24,403 nt of DNA from Pelagophyceae sp. CCMP2097 (GCA_026770575.1 MU657166.1:634784-659186), one strand, 5' to 3'; shown: positions 10,370 through 19,875, counted from the first letter of the stretch. Numbers and translations: made by a program. Notes: generated by a model from the sequence alone, not told the origin.

Positions 10370-12107
10370 ATGCGGACGCACGACGGCTCGCGCGGCACCA
10401 TCCTGAAGCGCAAGCTCGAAGGCGAGACCGCAGGTATTTTCATCCAGCGCCCAGACGATGCAAAGCGAGGCAACGGCGTGACCTTGGCCCGCGCCGATCT
10501 CGGCCCACCCTGCGCGGCGGCCCATCGCCACGGCGTAGGCGATGCCGGCGAGGCATTCGCCACGAAGAAGAGCCGGTGCGTCCCATATGCGTGTTGCAAC
10601 CTTGGCGAAACCGTCTCGCACCACGTGCGATGGCGCGGCCGCGCCGGCTTGAAGCCTTTGCCGCAGGTTCGTCTGGCCCGAGGAGCTGCACGTCAAGTTC
10701 GTCGGGGCGGTCTTCGACGTCGGGCTGCGGTGCTCTTCAGGGCAAGCGATTATCGCGGCCATGCAGGTGCGACCTCTGGCGCCGCAGTCGTTGTAAAAGC
10801 GCGAGGCGACGCGCGCGTTAGGCCCACGCGGCCGTCTCGGACGAGATTGAACGTTTACTCGTCCGATATCGCGCGACGCGGGGCGTCATGCGGAACAGCG
10901 CCGGGGCCGTTGGAGCCGGCGACGACGACGCCGTGGACAGCCCTCGGAAGTCGTCGGAGCGGGCGGCGGAGCAGGCGGCGCACGCCGCCGCCATCCTGTC
11001 CTTGCAAAAGAGGGACCTCGGCCCCGTACGTCTGCCGAACTGGGTCTGCGAGCGTCGTGGGTCGTCGATCAAAGCCCGCCGTCGATCAAAGCCCTTTAGG
11101 AGCGCGCGGAGCTGACGCTGAGGTGCCACGCCATCGCCAAGCAGCAGTCCGTCATCGCGCTGCACAGCGAGGAGCTGGTAAGGCGCTTCCAGAAGCAGCT
11201 GCGGGCGTCGATCGACAGAACATCAGAGCTCGGCAAGCTCACGCCACCCGAATCGTCGCCGCCGCCGCCGCCGCAGGCGCGCGTCGCGGCGCTCTTCCCA
11301 CTGACCGCGGCGTCGCTCGACCTCGCCGTCGCGACGCGGTCCAAGGTGGCGGTGGCGGCTTCAAGAGTCGTGGTCGCCGCGGCGGGCCCGCCGGACCACG
11401 CGCGCTCGCCCGTGGCCATGCAGCGGCCGCGCCTCTCCTTCCAGGTGGCGCAGCCATTGGCGCGGGCCGCGCCACCGGCGCCGCAGAGCGGCAAGCGGCT
11501 GCGGCACGCGGCGTTTTTGGACCACGCGGCCGCGGCAGAGTCGTTGACCCACAGCGCCGCGGCGCAGATGATGGCCGTGCTGCACGACGACGGCGACGAC
11601 GAATTCGACGACGACGACGGCGCGCCCGCGCGGGCCGACTCACGGCCCGAGGCGCGTCTGGAGTCGCGGCCCGAGCGGCCCTCTGGGGTCATCGTGAGAG
11701 CGTTCAACTGGCCTGGGTCGCACGTCGAGGCTTCGATTCAGAGCGAGATGGAGCAGCACATGTCGATGCACCGCGAGATGCTGATGCGAAAGGACCACCA
11801 ACTTACGCTGTTCCAAGCCGAGCCGCCGCCGCCGCCGCCGAGCCAGACGCCGCAGCACCACGCGCCGCCGCGCGCGCCGCCGTTCGCGCACGCCGCCGAC
11901 GCGGCGAATCGAAACGACGCGCCGAGGCACGACGTGCCGACGAGCCACGAAACGAATCGAAACGACGCGCCCGCGAGGCACGACGCGTCGACGCGGCATG
12001 CGCACGCGCCGGATTTGTACGCCATGCCCCCACCCGGCCAGTGGAACATGGACGACGAGGACTCGATTGACGAGGAGCTCTTCAACTTCCTCGTCGACAC
12101 CGAGTAA
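10370..12107 (+). CDS. GARP/Myb-like DNA-binding protein with acidic C-terminus, 470 aa, five exons
   Basis: Exons are 10370-10433, 10539-10575, 10667-10766, 10822-11025 and 11100-12107; the phases agree and sum to 1413 nt. Joining exons 2-4 yields RFVWPEELHVKFVGAVFDVGL, a continuous helix with AIIAAMQ, then AAVSDEIERLLVRYR. This follows the plan of the plant/algal GARP domain (W-x-x-E-L-H-x-x-F-V-x-A-V, three helices, ending in a basic third helix), although the usual SHLQKYR is replaced by EIERLLVRYR. Residues about 107-185 look helical and charged, possibly a dimerising coil. After that come long low-complexity stretches rich in Ala, Pro, His and Asn, an acidic DDDGDDEFDDDD tract, and a C-terminus ending EDSIDEELFNFLVDTE, which resembles an acidic/aromatic activation domain. 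A nuclear transcription regulator is inferred; target genes are unknown. The gene is convergent with the one at 12445. Confidence 0.7.
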
Positions 12108-12444
12108 CGAAGCGCACTGTGATGAACCTCTCTTTGGAACCTCCAGAGCCCGCGCGCGCCTTCGAGATGCGGGATTGGCACAAGGAGCGTCGGTTAGTGG
12201 TAGGTACATGCAGAGGAGGTCTAAGTAAAGTCAGAACAGTGGAGGTCCGAGAGCGCACTGGGCGCAATTGACTGGTCGAACATGTGGGCGGGCTATGATG
12301 GAGGTAACCGGTGGGCGGCGTCCGGTTGTTCGTGAAAGTGTGCGCGCGCACGGCGAAGTGCGTGCCGCGCGTCACGCGTGCCGTTTCGTCGGCGCCGTTT
12401 GGGGCGCCGCCGCCGCCGTCGGAACGCGGGCCGTCAGAAGACGG
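12108..12444. other. Convergent 3' intergenic region
   Basis: A 337-bp region between two convergent stop codons. It should contain both 3' UTRs and polyadenylation sites. I see no conserved poly(A) signal and no RNA gene. A short duplication (GTCAGAAGACG twice) at about 12433-12454 overlaps the stop of the minus-strand gene. Confidence 0.4.
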
Positions 12445-13212
12445 TCAGAAGACGAACGCGTCGAAGTAGACAAACTGGCCGTAGCCAAACTCGTCGATAT
12501 CCTCGTCGGGGTACGGCTCCAGGTCGCCCGCCAGGTCCGCGGACCAGGAGCGCTGCCGCTGCACCACAGGCCGCCGCGCGGGCCGCGGGCTGCAGACTTC
12601 GGGAAGCCCCTGCGGCGGCGCCACCACCGCGACGGGGCGCGTGGATCGCTTCTGCGGGCTCGGCGGTGGCCTTGACGCCGCGGCGGTCGCCGCGGCCGGC
12701 ACCCGCGGCTGCGGCTGCGGCGACGACGTCGGCGACGTCGTCGGCAGCGGCGCGTAGACGCCCACGGCGCGGGGCGCGGGGCGTAAACTCCTCTGGTGGC
12801 TCGGCGGCGTCGTGCGGCCGCTGGGGTGGCCGTCTGCGGACTGCTCGACGTCGCCCGCGTCCGCGGCGGGCTGCTCGACGTCTTCGAGGGCCGCGTCCGC
12901 GTCCGAGGCGCGGGCGGCGGCGCGCGCGGCGGCGGCGCGCGAGTCCTTGTCGAGGCGCGTGCGGCACGCGGCGTTTGCGCGGACCATGCAGCCCTTGAGC
13001 ACGTGCGCGTACAGGCCGCGCGCCATGCGGCCGGGCGACACCGCCTCGGCGCGCGGCGGCGGCGGCGGCGCGCCGGCGTCGAAGCGCTTGCGCGCCGGCT
13101 CGACGAGGCCCGCGACGGACGTCGGCGAGCCGTAGGCGACGGCGGCCGGCACGAGCGTGCACTGCAAGACCAAGCCGTCGGGGCGGCCGCCTTCGGGATA
13201 GGAGCGGGCCAT
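12445..13212 (-). CDS. Hypothetical Ala/Pro-rich protein with acidic-aromatic tail, 255 aa, intronless
   Basis: Single frame of 768 nt from an ATG at 13212. The first 60 residues (MARSYPEGGRPDGLVLQ..., then GSPTSVAGLVEPARKRF) look folded. Residues about 65-110 contain GRMARGLYAHVLKGCMVRANAACR followed by an alanine/aspartate-rich helix. The remainder is disordered and rich in proline, serine and arginine (QPQPRVP, RQRSWSAD). The last 25 residues are acidic and aromatic (DEDIDEFGYGQFVYFDAF), which recalls the C-terminus of the neighbouring regulator at 10370-12107. No family is recognised. Possible roles include a transcriptional co-activator or adaptor, from tail composition only. Other frames over this region are also open but strongly biased to Arg/Ala, as expected of GC-rich shadows; the chosen frame has the most varied composition. 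Confidence 0.55.
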   Translation of the reverse strand: MARSYPEGGRPDGLVLQCTLVPAAVAYGSPTSVAGLVEPARKRFDAGAPPPPPRAEAVSPGRMARGLYAHVLKGCMVRANAACRTRLDKDSRAAAARAAARASDADAALEDVEQPAADAGDVEQSADGHPSGRTTPPSHQRSLRPAPRAVGVYAPLPTTSPTSSPQPQPRVPAAATAAASRPPPSPQKRSTRPVAVVAPPQGLPEVCSPRPARRPVVQRQRSWSADLAGDLEPYPDEDIDEFGYGQFVYFDAFVF

Positions 13213-13878
13213 GGAAAGACGAGGGGAAGGGACCTAGCGGCGAAACGGTCCGGTGGATGCGGAGAGGCGCGAACGAGGGCTCGTCTCGGCCGAGGGTGAT
13301 TATTGCAAATCGGAATGTAAAAGGCAGAAGATGGGCCCCGCGGTTTGGGGCGCGCGCGGCGTGCGCGCGGCGCGCGGGGCCGGGGGCGCACCTTGGGGTC
13401 GCGCGTGCGCGGGCGTCGTGCGCTGTCCTCGCAGCTGCGACGAAGCGTGCCACAGTGTCGAGAATTCTTAGCTCCAAGAGTCTGGGGATTCCCGCGAAGT
13501 TCAAGATCCGCCACTTACAGCAAACCTCTCTCTCCTCTCCAGTTACTCGGAGCATGCTCTGGAAAAAGGCAACAGAAGTTTCTGTTACTCAGTCTGCCGG
13601 GGGCGTGCGCGCGACTCCGCCCCTGCCCGTCGGGCGTGGGGTGGACTGAACGTCAGGAACGGCCAGACGGGCCATTTTGGACTTGATGAAATCTTGAAGA
13701 ACGGCAGGATCTCGAGAAGATTTTTCTCGAACAATCCGGTTGAATCCTGATCAGCTGAGCTGAATCCCTGCGGCCAGGACCCTGCCAGCCAGTGGGGCCT
13801 CGTCCCTGGGACCGAGAGGGGCCCCGGGCCGGCGCGGCAGCGGGCACCCGCCGCGTGCGACCGGGGCTCGGGCCCAAT
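13213..13878. promoter_or_regulatory. Divergent intergenic region with a cluster of short palindromes
   Basis: 666 bp between the start of the 255-residue minus-strand gene and the secreted fusion protein gene; both promoters should be here. Three perfect inverted repeats fall within 180 bp: GAGCATGCTC at 13550-13559; AACAGAA-gt-TTCTGTT at 13571-13586; and TCGAGAA-5 nt-TTCTCGA at 13712-13730. No coding sequence is convincing. Binding of dimeric factors is a reasonable guess, but such short palindromes can arise by chance. Confidence 0.4.
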
Positions 13879-16800
13879 ATGTGGCGTCTTGCCGTCTGCG
13901 TGGCTCTGTGCGGCGCAGTCGACTTGGGTGCGGCGGCCGTAAAGTCCCCCCACGGCGACTTTGACCCGGCGGTCGTGGCCAAGCGCGCCGTCCAAGTCGC
14001 AGAGTTCCCCGACGGTGACGCGTCGCGCTACTTTGCCGTCCTGGAAGTGCGGCAAAACTGCCCTGCCGGGTCGCGCGCGGCGGCACGCGCTGCTAGGCGC
14101 CGGCCGGCTACGGCTTTGGAGGCGCCTGGGTCGTCGCGAAGAACGGATCGTGGCCTCACGCCGACCCGGGCGCGTACGTGCAGTTGTGGGCGACGTGCGA
14201 TGCGCGCCTCGCTTCTCCAGACGGTTCGCCGTGCCTCGCCGCCGACGCGGCGCGGCTCACCGAACCCGGCGCGGCGCCAGACGTGCGTGCGCCATTGCCG
14301 CGCCCGACAGAGATATGGGTCCCCTAGTGATGGGTGTATCCTCGTCATCTCCCTATAGACCTACGCCCGAGGCCGTCGAACCATCATGCCCTTTGACGCA
14401 TCTGCAGGAGAACGTGGCGCACAACTTTGCCCTCTACGCCGTCGGTTCCCAGCTCTACGCCGTCGGCGGCCGGGCCCGGACGGACACGTCGAGGCGAAGA
14501 TATGGCATGGCCGGCGCCCGCGTCTACGGTGCGCAAAGGCGCCGCCCGGCAAAGGCGGCACCGCGCGCCCGTAGGCCCCATCGCCGACGCGGCGCTGCAA
14601 TCGGGCCTGCGCGGCTGGGGCGCGCAGAGGTGCCTTTGCCGACGCAGTCGAGCGGCCTTGACGCTTCGCACTAGGGCCTTGATCCGAGGCGACCACCCCG
14701 GCTGCGTCGAGGAGCGGCCGACCTTTTCGCCCAAGTGCGAGTACGACGGCCGCTTCAGCGCGGCGCAGCTCGGCCGCCGCATCTTCCTCTACGCGCGCGC
14801 GAACACTGCCTCGCGGGGCAAGACGAAGAAGGTCTTTGGTGGCCGGCACGTCCAGGCGCGGCTCTTTATGCGTCGCCGTGCGATGCCCAGCGGCGTTGTA
14901 GGTCGCGTCTGCGTCTGAGGACGACCCGGCGCGGTTCGGGCCCTTTGCGCTCTTGCGCTTTGCGGGGTACGCGCCTCAGAGCTCGCGGAACATTTACTTC
15001 GCGGCCGTGAAACCCAACCCCATCAACGGCGCGTCCAACAAACCCCGTCAACGGAGACCGGCGCACCTTCGACGACGCTCGCTCGTAGCCTCGACGCTCC
15101 TCGCGCTGCTCCCCATGCAGCACGGCCGTAGACCCCGGCGCCGAAGGACGCTCTCCGTCGGCGCGCGCGTCGACGCTATATTAGGCAAGGCGTACATCGG
15201 GCTGGCGCTGACGACGGACGGTGCGCTGCCCTCGCGCAAACGCACGGACGGGCCGCGTAGGCCGGAACTTTTCGCGTAGGCAGCAACTTTTCGCGCATCG
15301 TGCCTCTGGTCCCTTCCATCCGCGGGTCGCGCGGCCGGTCCGCGGCGCAGCCGGCCGATGGCTGGATCGTGCGCGGCGAAGACGTCTTCTTCTACGTCCA
15401 CCACGACGTGCCCGGCGTATTAGAAAAGGCGGGCGGCCGATCGAGGCTCGAGAGTTATTCGCTGTCAAAGGCCGAGCTCGAAGATTACACGCGCACGGCC
15501 CTCGGCGAGCTCGACGCGCAGCGCGGGACAGACTCGCCTGAGGCGGCAGCGGCGCCCGACAAGGCGGCCGGTGCGGCGCCCGACGCGGCACCCGAGGCGG
15601 CGAAACGGTCCGACGGCCGCTGCGCGTACCCGCGCGTCGCGACGGACTTTGGAACCTGCGACTTTGACCTCCGCAAGGACACGAGCTACGTGCCCTCTAG
15701 GGCCTGGTGCGACCCGCCGTGTTGTTTGCCTGCGATGACCTGTCGAACAAGGTACGAGAAACAGCTCGTTTCGGCGGACGGCGGCTGGCGCGCCGACGCT
15801 TTGCAACTCCGGCGCGCCTGGTTGGGGCTCCGCGTCGGTCTTTCGAAAAGGTGCCCGTCGAAGCCATTTCAGCTCGTAGCGCTGGGGAACCACGGTGTCG
15901 TGTCGGCTGTGAAGCATCTCCTCGCCGTCGCGTGGCGGTCCTGGCTCGCCGGCAGGACCGTCGCCGTGACGGACCTGCGCGAGGTCGACCATGGTGGCGA
16001 CATGCTTCGGCGAAAATGGATCTGGGTCGATGCAAATGCAAAATGCCCTAAGGCCGGCTGTGCGTCAAAGCTGCAAAAGGGCCTGCGGACCGGGACGTGC
16101 CCCACGCGCCCTTGCGTAGGCCTCGTGCGCGGCCTCGACGACGAGGCGGAATTGCCAGCGACGTGCCTCGACGGTGCCGGTTCGGCGGTGGCGGTGCCGT
16201 TCGAGCCTCACGTGCTCGTGCACTGGGACGAGCAACCGCACGGCGCCGAGAAGTGGGCAGGCTGGACGCCGGACCTCTGGACCGCATCGGACGATGCCGC
16301 GTTGCCCGCTTCGGAAGCCCCCGCCGCGGCGGTCGAACCCGCGTCGGACGTCGGCCATCTCGGCCGCGCGTTCCTCGCGCGCCACGGTGGGCTGGCGCTC
16401 ATGGCGACCGTCGCCGCGGAGTTGATTGATTTGGCGCCCGTGCTTGGCCACACCGCGGCGCCGCGTTGCGTGGCGGTGCACGTCCGTCATGGCGATTCAT
16501 GCGGCAGGGCGTCTGGCTACATCAAAAAGTTCGACGCGCGCAACCGCAACGTCGGCCAGCGGCGGTGCGCTCCTCTGCGGTCGCGAATGCCGGGGGATGC
16601 ATGATGAGCATGAAGAGCACAAGTAGGACGTGCCCGCCGCTTTCAGACTACCTGGCCCAAGTGGCCAAGCTGGCGAGGAGGTACGGCTTTTCCGCCGTCT
16701 ACGCGGCCACGGACGACGCGCAAGTCGCGGCCACGATCAAAAACGACGCGAAGCACTACGGCCTCGAGGTGCGGCCTCTTCCGTCAAGCGGTCAAAGCGG

Positions 16801-17256
16801 TCGAAGAAGTCTATCCACCGACGGCGCTAGGTCGAGCTGCTGGCCATGGACCGCTCCAAGTACGATGCGAAGCGCATGATCCAGCACCGCAACCTGAGCG
16901 AGTTTGATCACGCTCAGGCGGCTCGAGAAGTGTACTACGACGTTTCCGCCTTGTCGCAGTGCGACGCTTTCGTCGGGCCGATGCACTCGACGATGGACTC
17001 GCTCGTCCTCGAACTCGTCACCGCGAGGCTCGGTGAGCCACGAGCGGCGTGCTCTGATGCCGACGCGGCGCCGTCTCGGATGCCTGCGGATCTTCGTTGA
17101 TCATCACCTGCCACTGTAGGCTTCGTCCCTCCGTTCATTTCAATGGACGACCCCTGGTGCGGTCCGGAGAACAACTTTTGCCCCGACAACACGCCGCAAA
17201 CGTCCGTTATCGCCCAGCGCGCAAAGGCGAGGAGGGCAAACGCCCTCTGGGGCTAG
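13879..17256 (+). CDS. Secreted beta-propeller-like / FUT8-like fucosyltransferase fusion, about 924 aa, eleven exons
   Basis: Exons: 13879-14046, 14097-14318, 14408-14528, 14575-14629, 14675-14855, 14902-15127, 15185-15220, 15280-16564, 16627-16768, 16831-17032, 17120-17256 (2775 nt, phases consistent). Residues 1-20 (MWRLAVCVALCGAVDLGAAA) form a signal peptide. Residues about 55-400 have blade-like strands of a glycosidase-type propeller: IFLYARANTASRGK, GGRHVQVASASEDDPARFGPF, NIYFAAVKPNP, AYIGLALTTDGSNFSRIVPL, DGWIVRGEDVFFYVHHD. An Ala/Pro/Asp linker follows. From about 530 the order fits GT23 fucosyltransferases: LVALGNHGVVSAVKHLL; the motif I core HVRHGD near 738 (H-x-R-x-x-D); VYAATDD near 790; SQCDAFVGPMHSTMDS near 860; FISMDDPWCGPEN near the end, like the last strand of FUT8. 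Intron 14856-14901 has a GC donor. Optional introns at 15047-15088 and 15752-15850 would shorten the protein to 877 aa. Family assignment of the second half is firm; the propeller call is tentative. Confidence 0.78.
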
Positions 17257-17296
17257 GATGAATGTGTTCTGTATGATTTTCATGTGACTCGTTGTG

Positions 17297-19026
17297 TCAG
17301 TCGTCCTCGTTGGCCTGGCCGTTGAGGGGCTGGATTTGGATGCGGTTGCAGTTGTGCTGGACCCACGAGTTGAAGCCGGGGCCCTGGACGAGGGAGCCGA
17401 GCGCGGCGCGCGTGGCCTCGCGGCTCTGTTCCTCATAAGCCTCTTGCGATAGAAACTTGTGCCCCCAAAGATAGTTGCTGCCGTCGACTTGCCGCGACTC
17501 GTCGAATTCCCGCCAAGACGATGATTTCATGCGGGGCGGCGACTTTGCGGCATCGAGCCGCGCGCACGCGGATACAAGGTCCTCGTCCTCGAGCGGATCG
17601 GGCTGCGATCGGCGCCACGTCGGCAACCCGCAGCAGGCGCGCCAGAGTGCGCCGAGGCCGACGCGTAAAGTGCCGTGCGCGTCGAAGCAGTCGTCTAGCC
17701 AATCCTGGAACGCAAAACCCAAAGCGAGCGCGAAACTCACCAGAGCCGAAGACGTCGAATTCGCGGCGAGGGCGACGGCGGCGATCTTGCAGGCGGCGTA
17801 GACGGCGTTGGTGACCCAGGAATTGTCCTTGATCGCGACGTGCGTCACACCGAGCGAGACGCCCGCGGAGACGGCCACATAAATGAGAGTCAGGCGCGGG
17901 TACGAAGTCAAGAGGAGCGAGGCCCCCCAGGCTGCGGACCGGTACAGCGTCACCGCGTAGCCCGCGAGCGCGGCGAGGACTGCGGCAGTGACGGACCGCC
18001 GCGTGCGCAGCCGATGCGTCGCGTAGAGTAGGACGAGTAAAAGCGAAGCAAAGACGCCCACGGTCATGCCCGTCGCATAGTGCAGCCCCGTCGCTTTGGA
18101 GAGCCAGGGCGCGCCGCGCGTCAGTCCGACGGCCGCGAAGAGGAGGGTCAGGCCCCTGTACCGCGCGCGAGGGTCCTTTCGCCAGGACACGGCCACGTCC
18201 GCCGAACTCCTGAAGCGAGAGGTGTGCGATACGGCGGGCGATGCTCCCCTCCTGGCATCCCTCTCGGCACGTCGAGCCCTCTCCCGCAGGCAGACGCCGC
18301 TTCGCACCACGGCAGCAGCTTGGACCGTCTTTCCACGTGAATACATGCGTCCCCAAACGGCGAAAAGTGCAAAGCGCACGTCTTCGCCTCGGCGTCCCAC
18401 GGCGGCGGACAGAGCCACGCCGTCTCGAAGCCGGCCGCGCCGGCGACCGGCGGCGCGTCCGCAGGCGGAGCGTCCGGCGACGTGTCGTCCGGCGGCGCGG
18501 CCAGCGACGACAGCACGCGCGTCACGAGGCGGCCTGCGGGCGCGCTCGGACGCTTCAGGAGGCGTGGGTGCGCACCCGCCATGGTCGCGAGGGACGAGTC
18601 GTCGGCGCGGTACGTCACTCGCACGGAAGCGAGCGGCCCCTCGATGACGGCCTGCGATGGCGTGTTTGAGCGTGCGGCGCAGCGACACGCAACGGACCGT
18701 ATGTGCGTCGAAGAGCTTCCAGAGCTTCCTATGAGGCATCCAGGTTTTCATCCAATACGAATACCCCTCGGTATACGAAACGGCAGCGTCGCAAGAGGCC
18801 GCACCACGGCGCGACGCGGCGCTTGCACAACTCGAGCCTAGAACTTTACATGGCGCCGGGGTACGCGGGGAAGGCTTTCCCGGACGCTGCGTGCTTGCGG
18901 CGGCCGGCCGCGCGTGAAATTCGGCTCGTAGCCGTCGTTTGCTTCAACTTCCGCGGCCTCTGCAAGATCCGCCAGGCCGCGAAGCACCGCGGTGGCGCAG
19001 AGCACAGCGCGCAGGGCCCGCGCCAT
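17297..19026 (-). CDS. NEMP-family nuclear envelope integral membrane protein
   Basis: Firm exons are 18209-17297 and 18651-18308, joined by a 98-nt intron with matching phase, preceded by an intron at 18697-18652. The protein has LSKATGLHYATGMTVGVFASLL, nearly the signature STGMTVGIVASLL of NEMP1/TMEM194, then three or more further hydrophobic segments. The cytosolic/nucleoplasmic tail KFLSQEAYEEQ...ATRAALGSLVQGPGFNSWV matches the conserved NEMP tail. The lumenal part includes FETAWLCPPPWDAE and SPFGDACIHV. NEMPs sit in the inner nuclear membrane and stiffen the envelope. The 5' end is uncertain: an ATG at 19026 encodes a good signal peptide (MARALRAVLCATAVLRGLADLAEA), expected for NEMP. The junction to the next exon (KTWMPHRKLWKLFDAHT, ending at 18698) could use GTCCGG near 18889 and a GAG acceptor near 18775; otherwise the ATG at 18751 starts a shorter form without signal peptide. 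Its stop lies 40 bp from the stop of the convergent fusion gene. Confidence 0.8.
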
Positions 19027-19207
19027 CGCACCAACCAACCTGGTTTAACCGCGGCCGAAACTTAAAATGCGATCGAGGCCACTTTTCTTTCAGCGATATT
19101 CACTTTAATCAATCAAACTTGAACGTGGGCAAGGCAAGCGCAGGGATCAGAGAAACGGGCGATGACAGTGGGTTATTCTATATGGTCAGTAATTCCGGCT
19201 ACTAGTA

Positions 19208-19324
19208 ATTACAAGAGCGCGCCGGAGGCACACGGAGGACCCGAAGGATACAGCCAAATCCCATTGCAATGCCCACGTAAATAATTGAAATTATTTAACT
19301 AATCGCTGAACTTTCAAATCCTCC
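19208..19324. repeat. Right copy of the 117-bp inverted repeat
   Basis: By eye this is the exact reverse complement of 27-143. The two copies bracket 19.06 kb containing nine genes. Unlike the left copy, it is not followed by a tandem unit; it runs directly into an AT-rich stretch (19325-19380) that forms the 3' tail of the tRNA-like element on the minus strand. The housekeeping content between the arms argues against their being ends of one mobile element. Confidence 0.9.
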
Positions 19325-19380
19325 TTATCTTTATTTTTATTATTTTATTTCTTATTGAGCTATTTATTTTTTCTTTTTTT

Positions 19381-19505
19381 TGCGGCCGACCAGATTCGAA
19401 CCTGTGACCAAAAACTTCTTCTATGATGATTCCAATGAGGCTCCTGCTCGACCTCAACTCCCAATTTTAGCAATCGCATCAACCACCAATCGCTAAATCG
19501 GCCGA
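19381..19505 (-). repeat. tRNA-like element (SINE head, tRNA pseudogene or intron-bearing tRNA)
   Basis: On the minus strand an internal pol III A-box-like sequence TAGCGATTGGTGG (19495-19483) is followed by a near-perfect B box GGTTCGAATCT (19402-19392). The two ends carry complementary CGGCCG (19499-19504 and 19383-19388), which could form six of seven acceptor pairs. A TTTAGC/GCTAAA stem resembles a D arm with an oversized loop. The T arm has one mismatch. The spacing between the boxes is about 80 nt, far more than in an intronless tRNA, and I cannot find a clear anticodon arm. An A/T-rich tail (19325-19380) follows, as in many SINEs, and abuts the 117-bp repeat. A tRNA-derived SINE is the best guess; a tRNA with an intron is the main alternative. 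Confidence 0.5.
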
Positions 19506-19555
19506 GTTGCTGTTTTTTTTCTTCCCAAAGGTGGAACCTCACGGATGGACCCGGC

Positions 19556-19572
19556 GACGGACAGACAAACAA

Positions 19573-19610
<38 letters not shown>
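19556..19610. repeat. (GACA)n microsatellite
   Basis: A run of GACA units with interspersed AAAC variants, about 55 bp long. On the minus strand it gives an artefactual Cys/Leu/Ser/Val repeat in translation, which is not a protein. It lies just upstream of the tRNA-like element in that element's orientation. Confidence 0.95.
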
Positions 19611-19611
<1 letters not shown>

Positions 19612-19640
19612 TAATTGCCCCAAGTAATCCTTCAATCAAA

Positions 19641-19701
19641 GGACCCGAAGGGCCCTTGCCGTAAACTGACGTTGAATAAACGGCAAGGACCCTTCGGGTC
19701 C
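19641..19701. repeat. Foldback (hairpin) element, 22-bp arms
   Basis: The arm 19641-19662 (starts GGACCCGAAGGG) pairs with 19680-19701 (ends TTCGGGTCC) with one mismatch across 22 bp, leaving a 17-nt loop. Flanking AGTAAT/ATTACT extend the symmetry imperfectly. The core GGACCCGAAGG also occurs within the 117-bp repeat, so the two may share an origin. It could be a small MITE-like element. The stretch up to the CDC50 stop (19702-19875) contains nothing further except a TTGTACAATTGTACAA-like repeat near 19852-19870 in the presumed CDC50 3' UTR. Confidence 0.75.
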
Positions 19702-19875
19702 TCAATTACTCAGAACAAGCCAAAAGCGCCAAAATTACTCCTCCGCAAGCCACTAAGGAGCCATGCGGTGTTTGGTTAGTTAGTAGGTACATGCCCCTGC
19801 GGGGCACTAGTCGTGTGGAGGGTAAACAAGTGAGGGTTCAGGGAGAATAACTGTACAATTGTACAATTGTAGTGG

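Noticed and set aside
10370..12070. A single 566-residue unspliced protein
   Set aside because: After about residue 21 the frame becomes Arg/Ala/Gly-rich without motifs. Splicing in consistent phases gives a GARP-like domain and ends in another frame at 12107.
12372..13555. Two long Arg-rich minus-strand frames overlapping the 255-residue gene
   Set aside because: Their composition (Arg/Ala/Pro runs) is that of GC-rich shadow frames. The 255-residue frame has more varied composition and a clear ATG and stop.
14100..15300. Degenerate pseudogene in the N-terminal half of the fusion gene, because every frame is interrupted
   Set aside because: Seven short introns in consistent phases join the open segments into one propeller-like sequence.
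19360..19705. Small minus-strand proteins with a Cys-Leu-Ser-Val repeat
   Set aside because: They are translations of the GACA microsatellite and the adjacent tRNA-like element.
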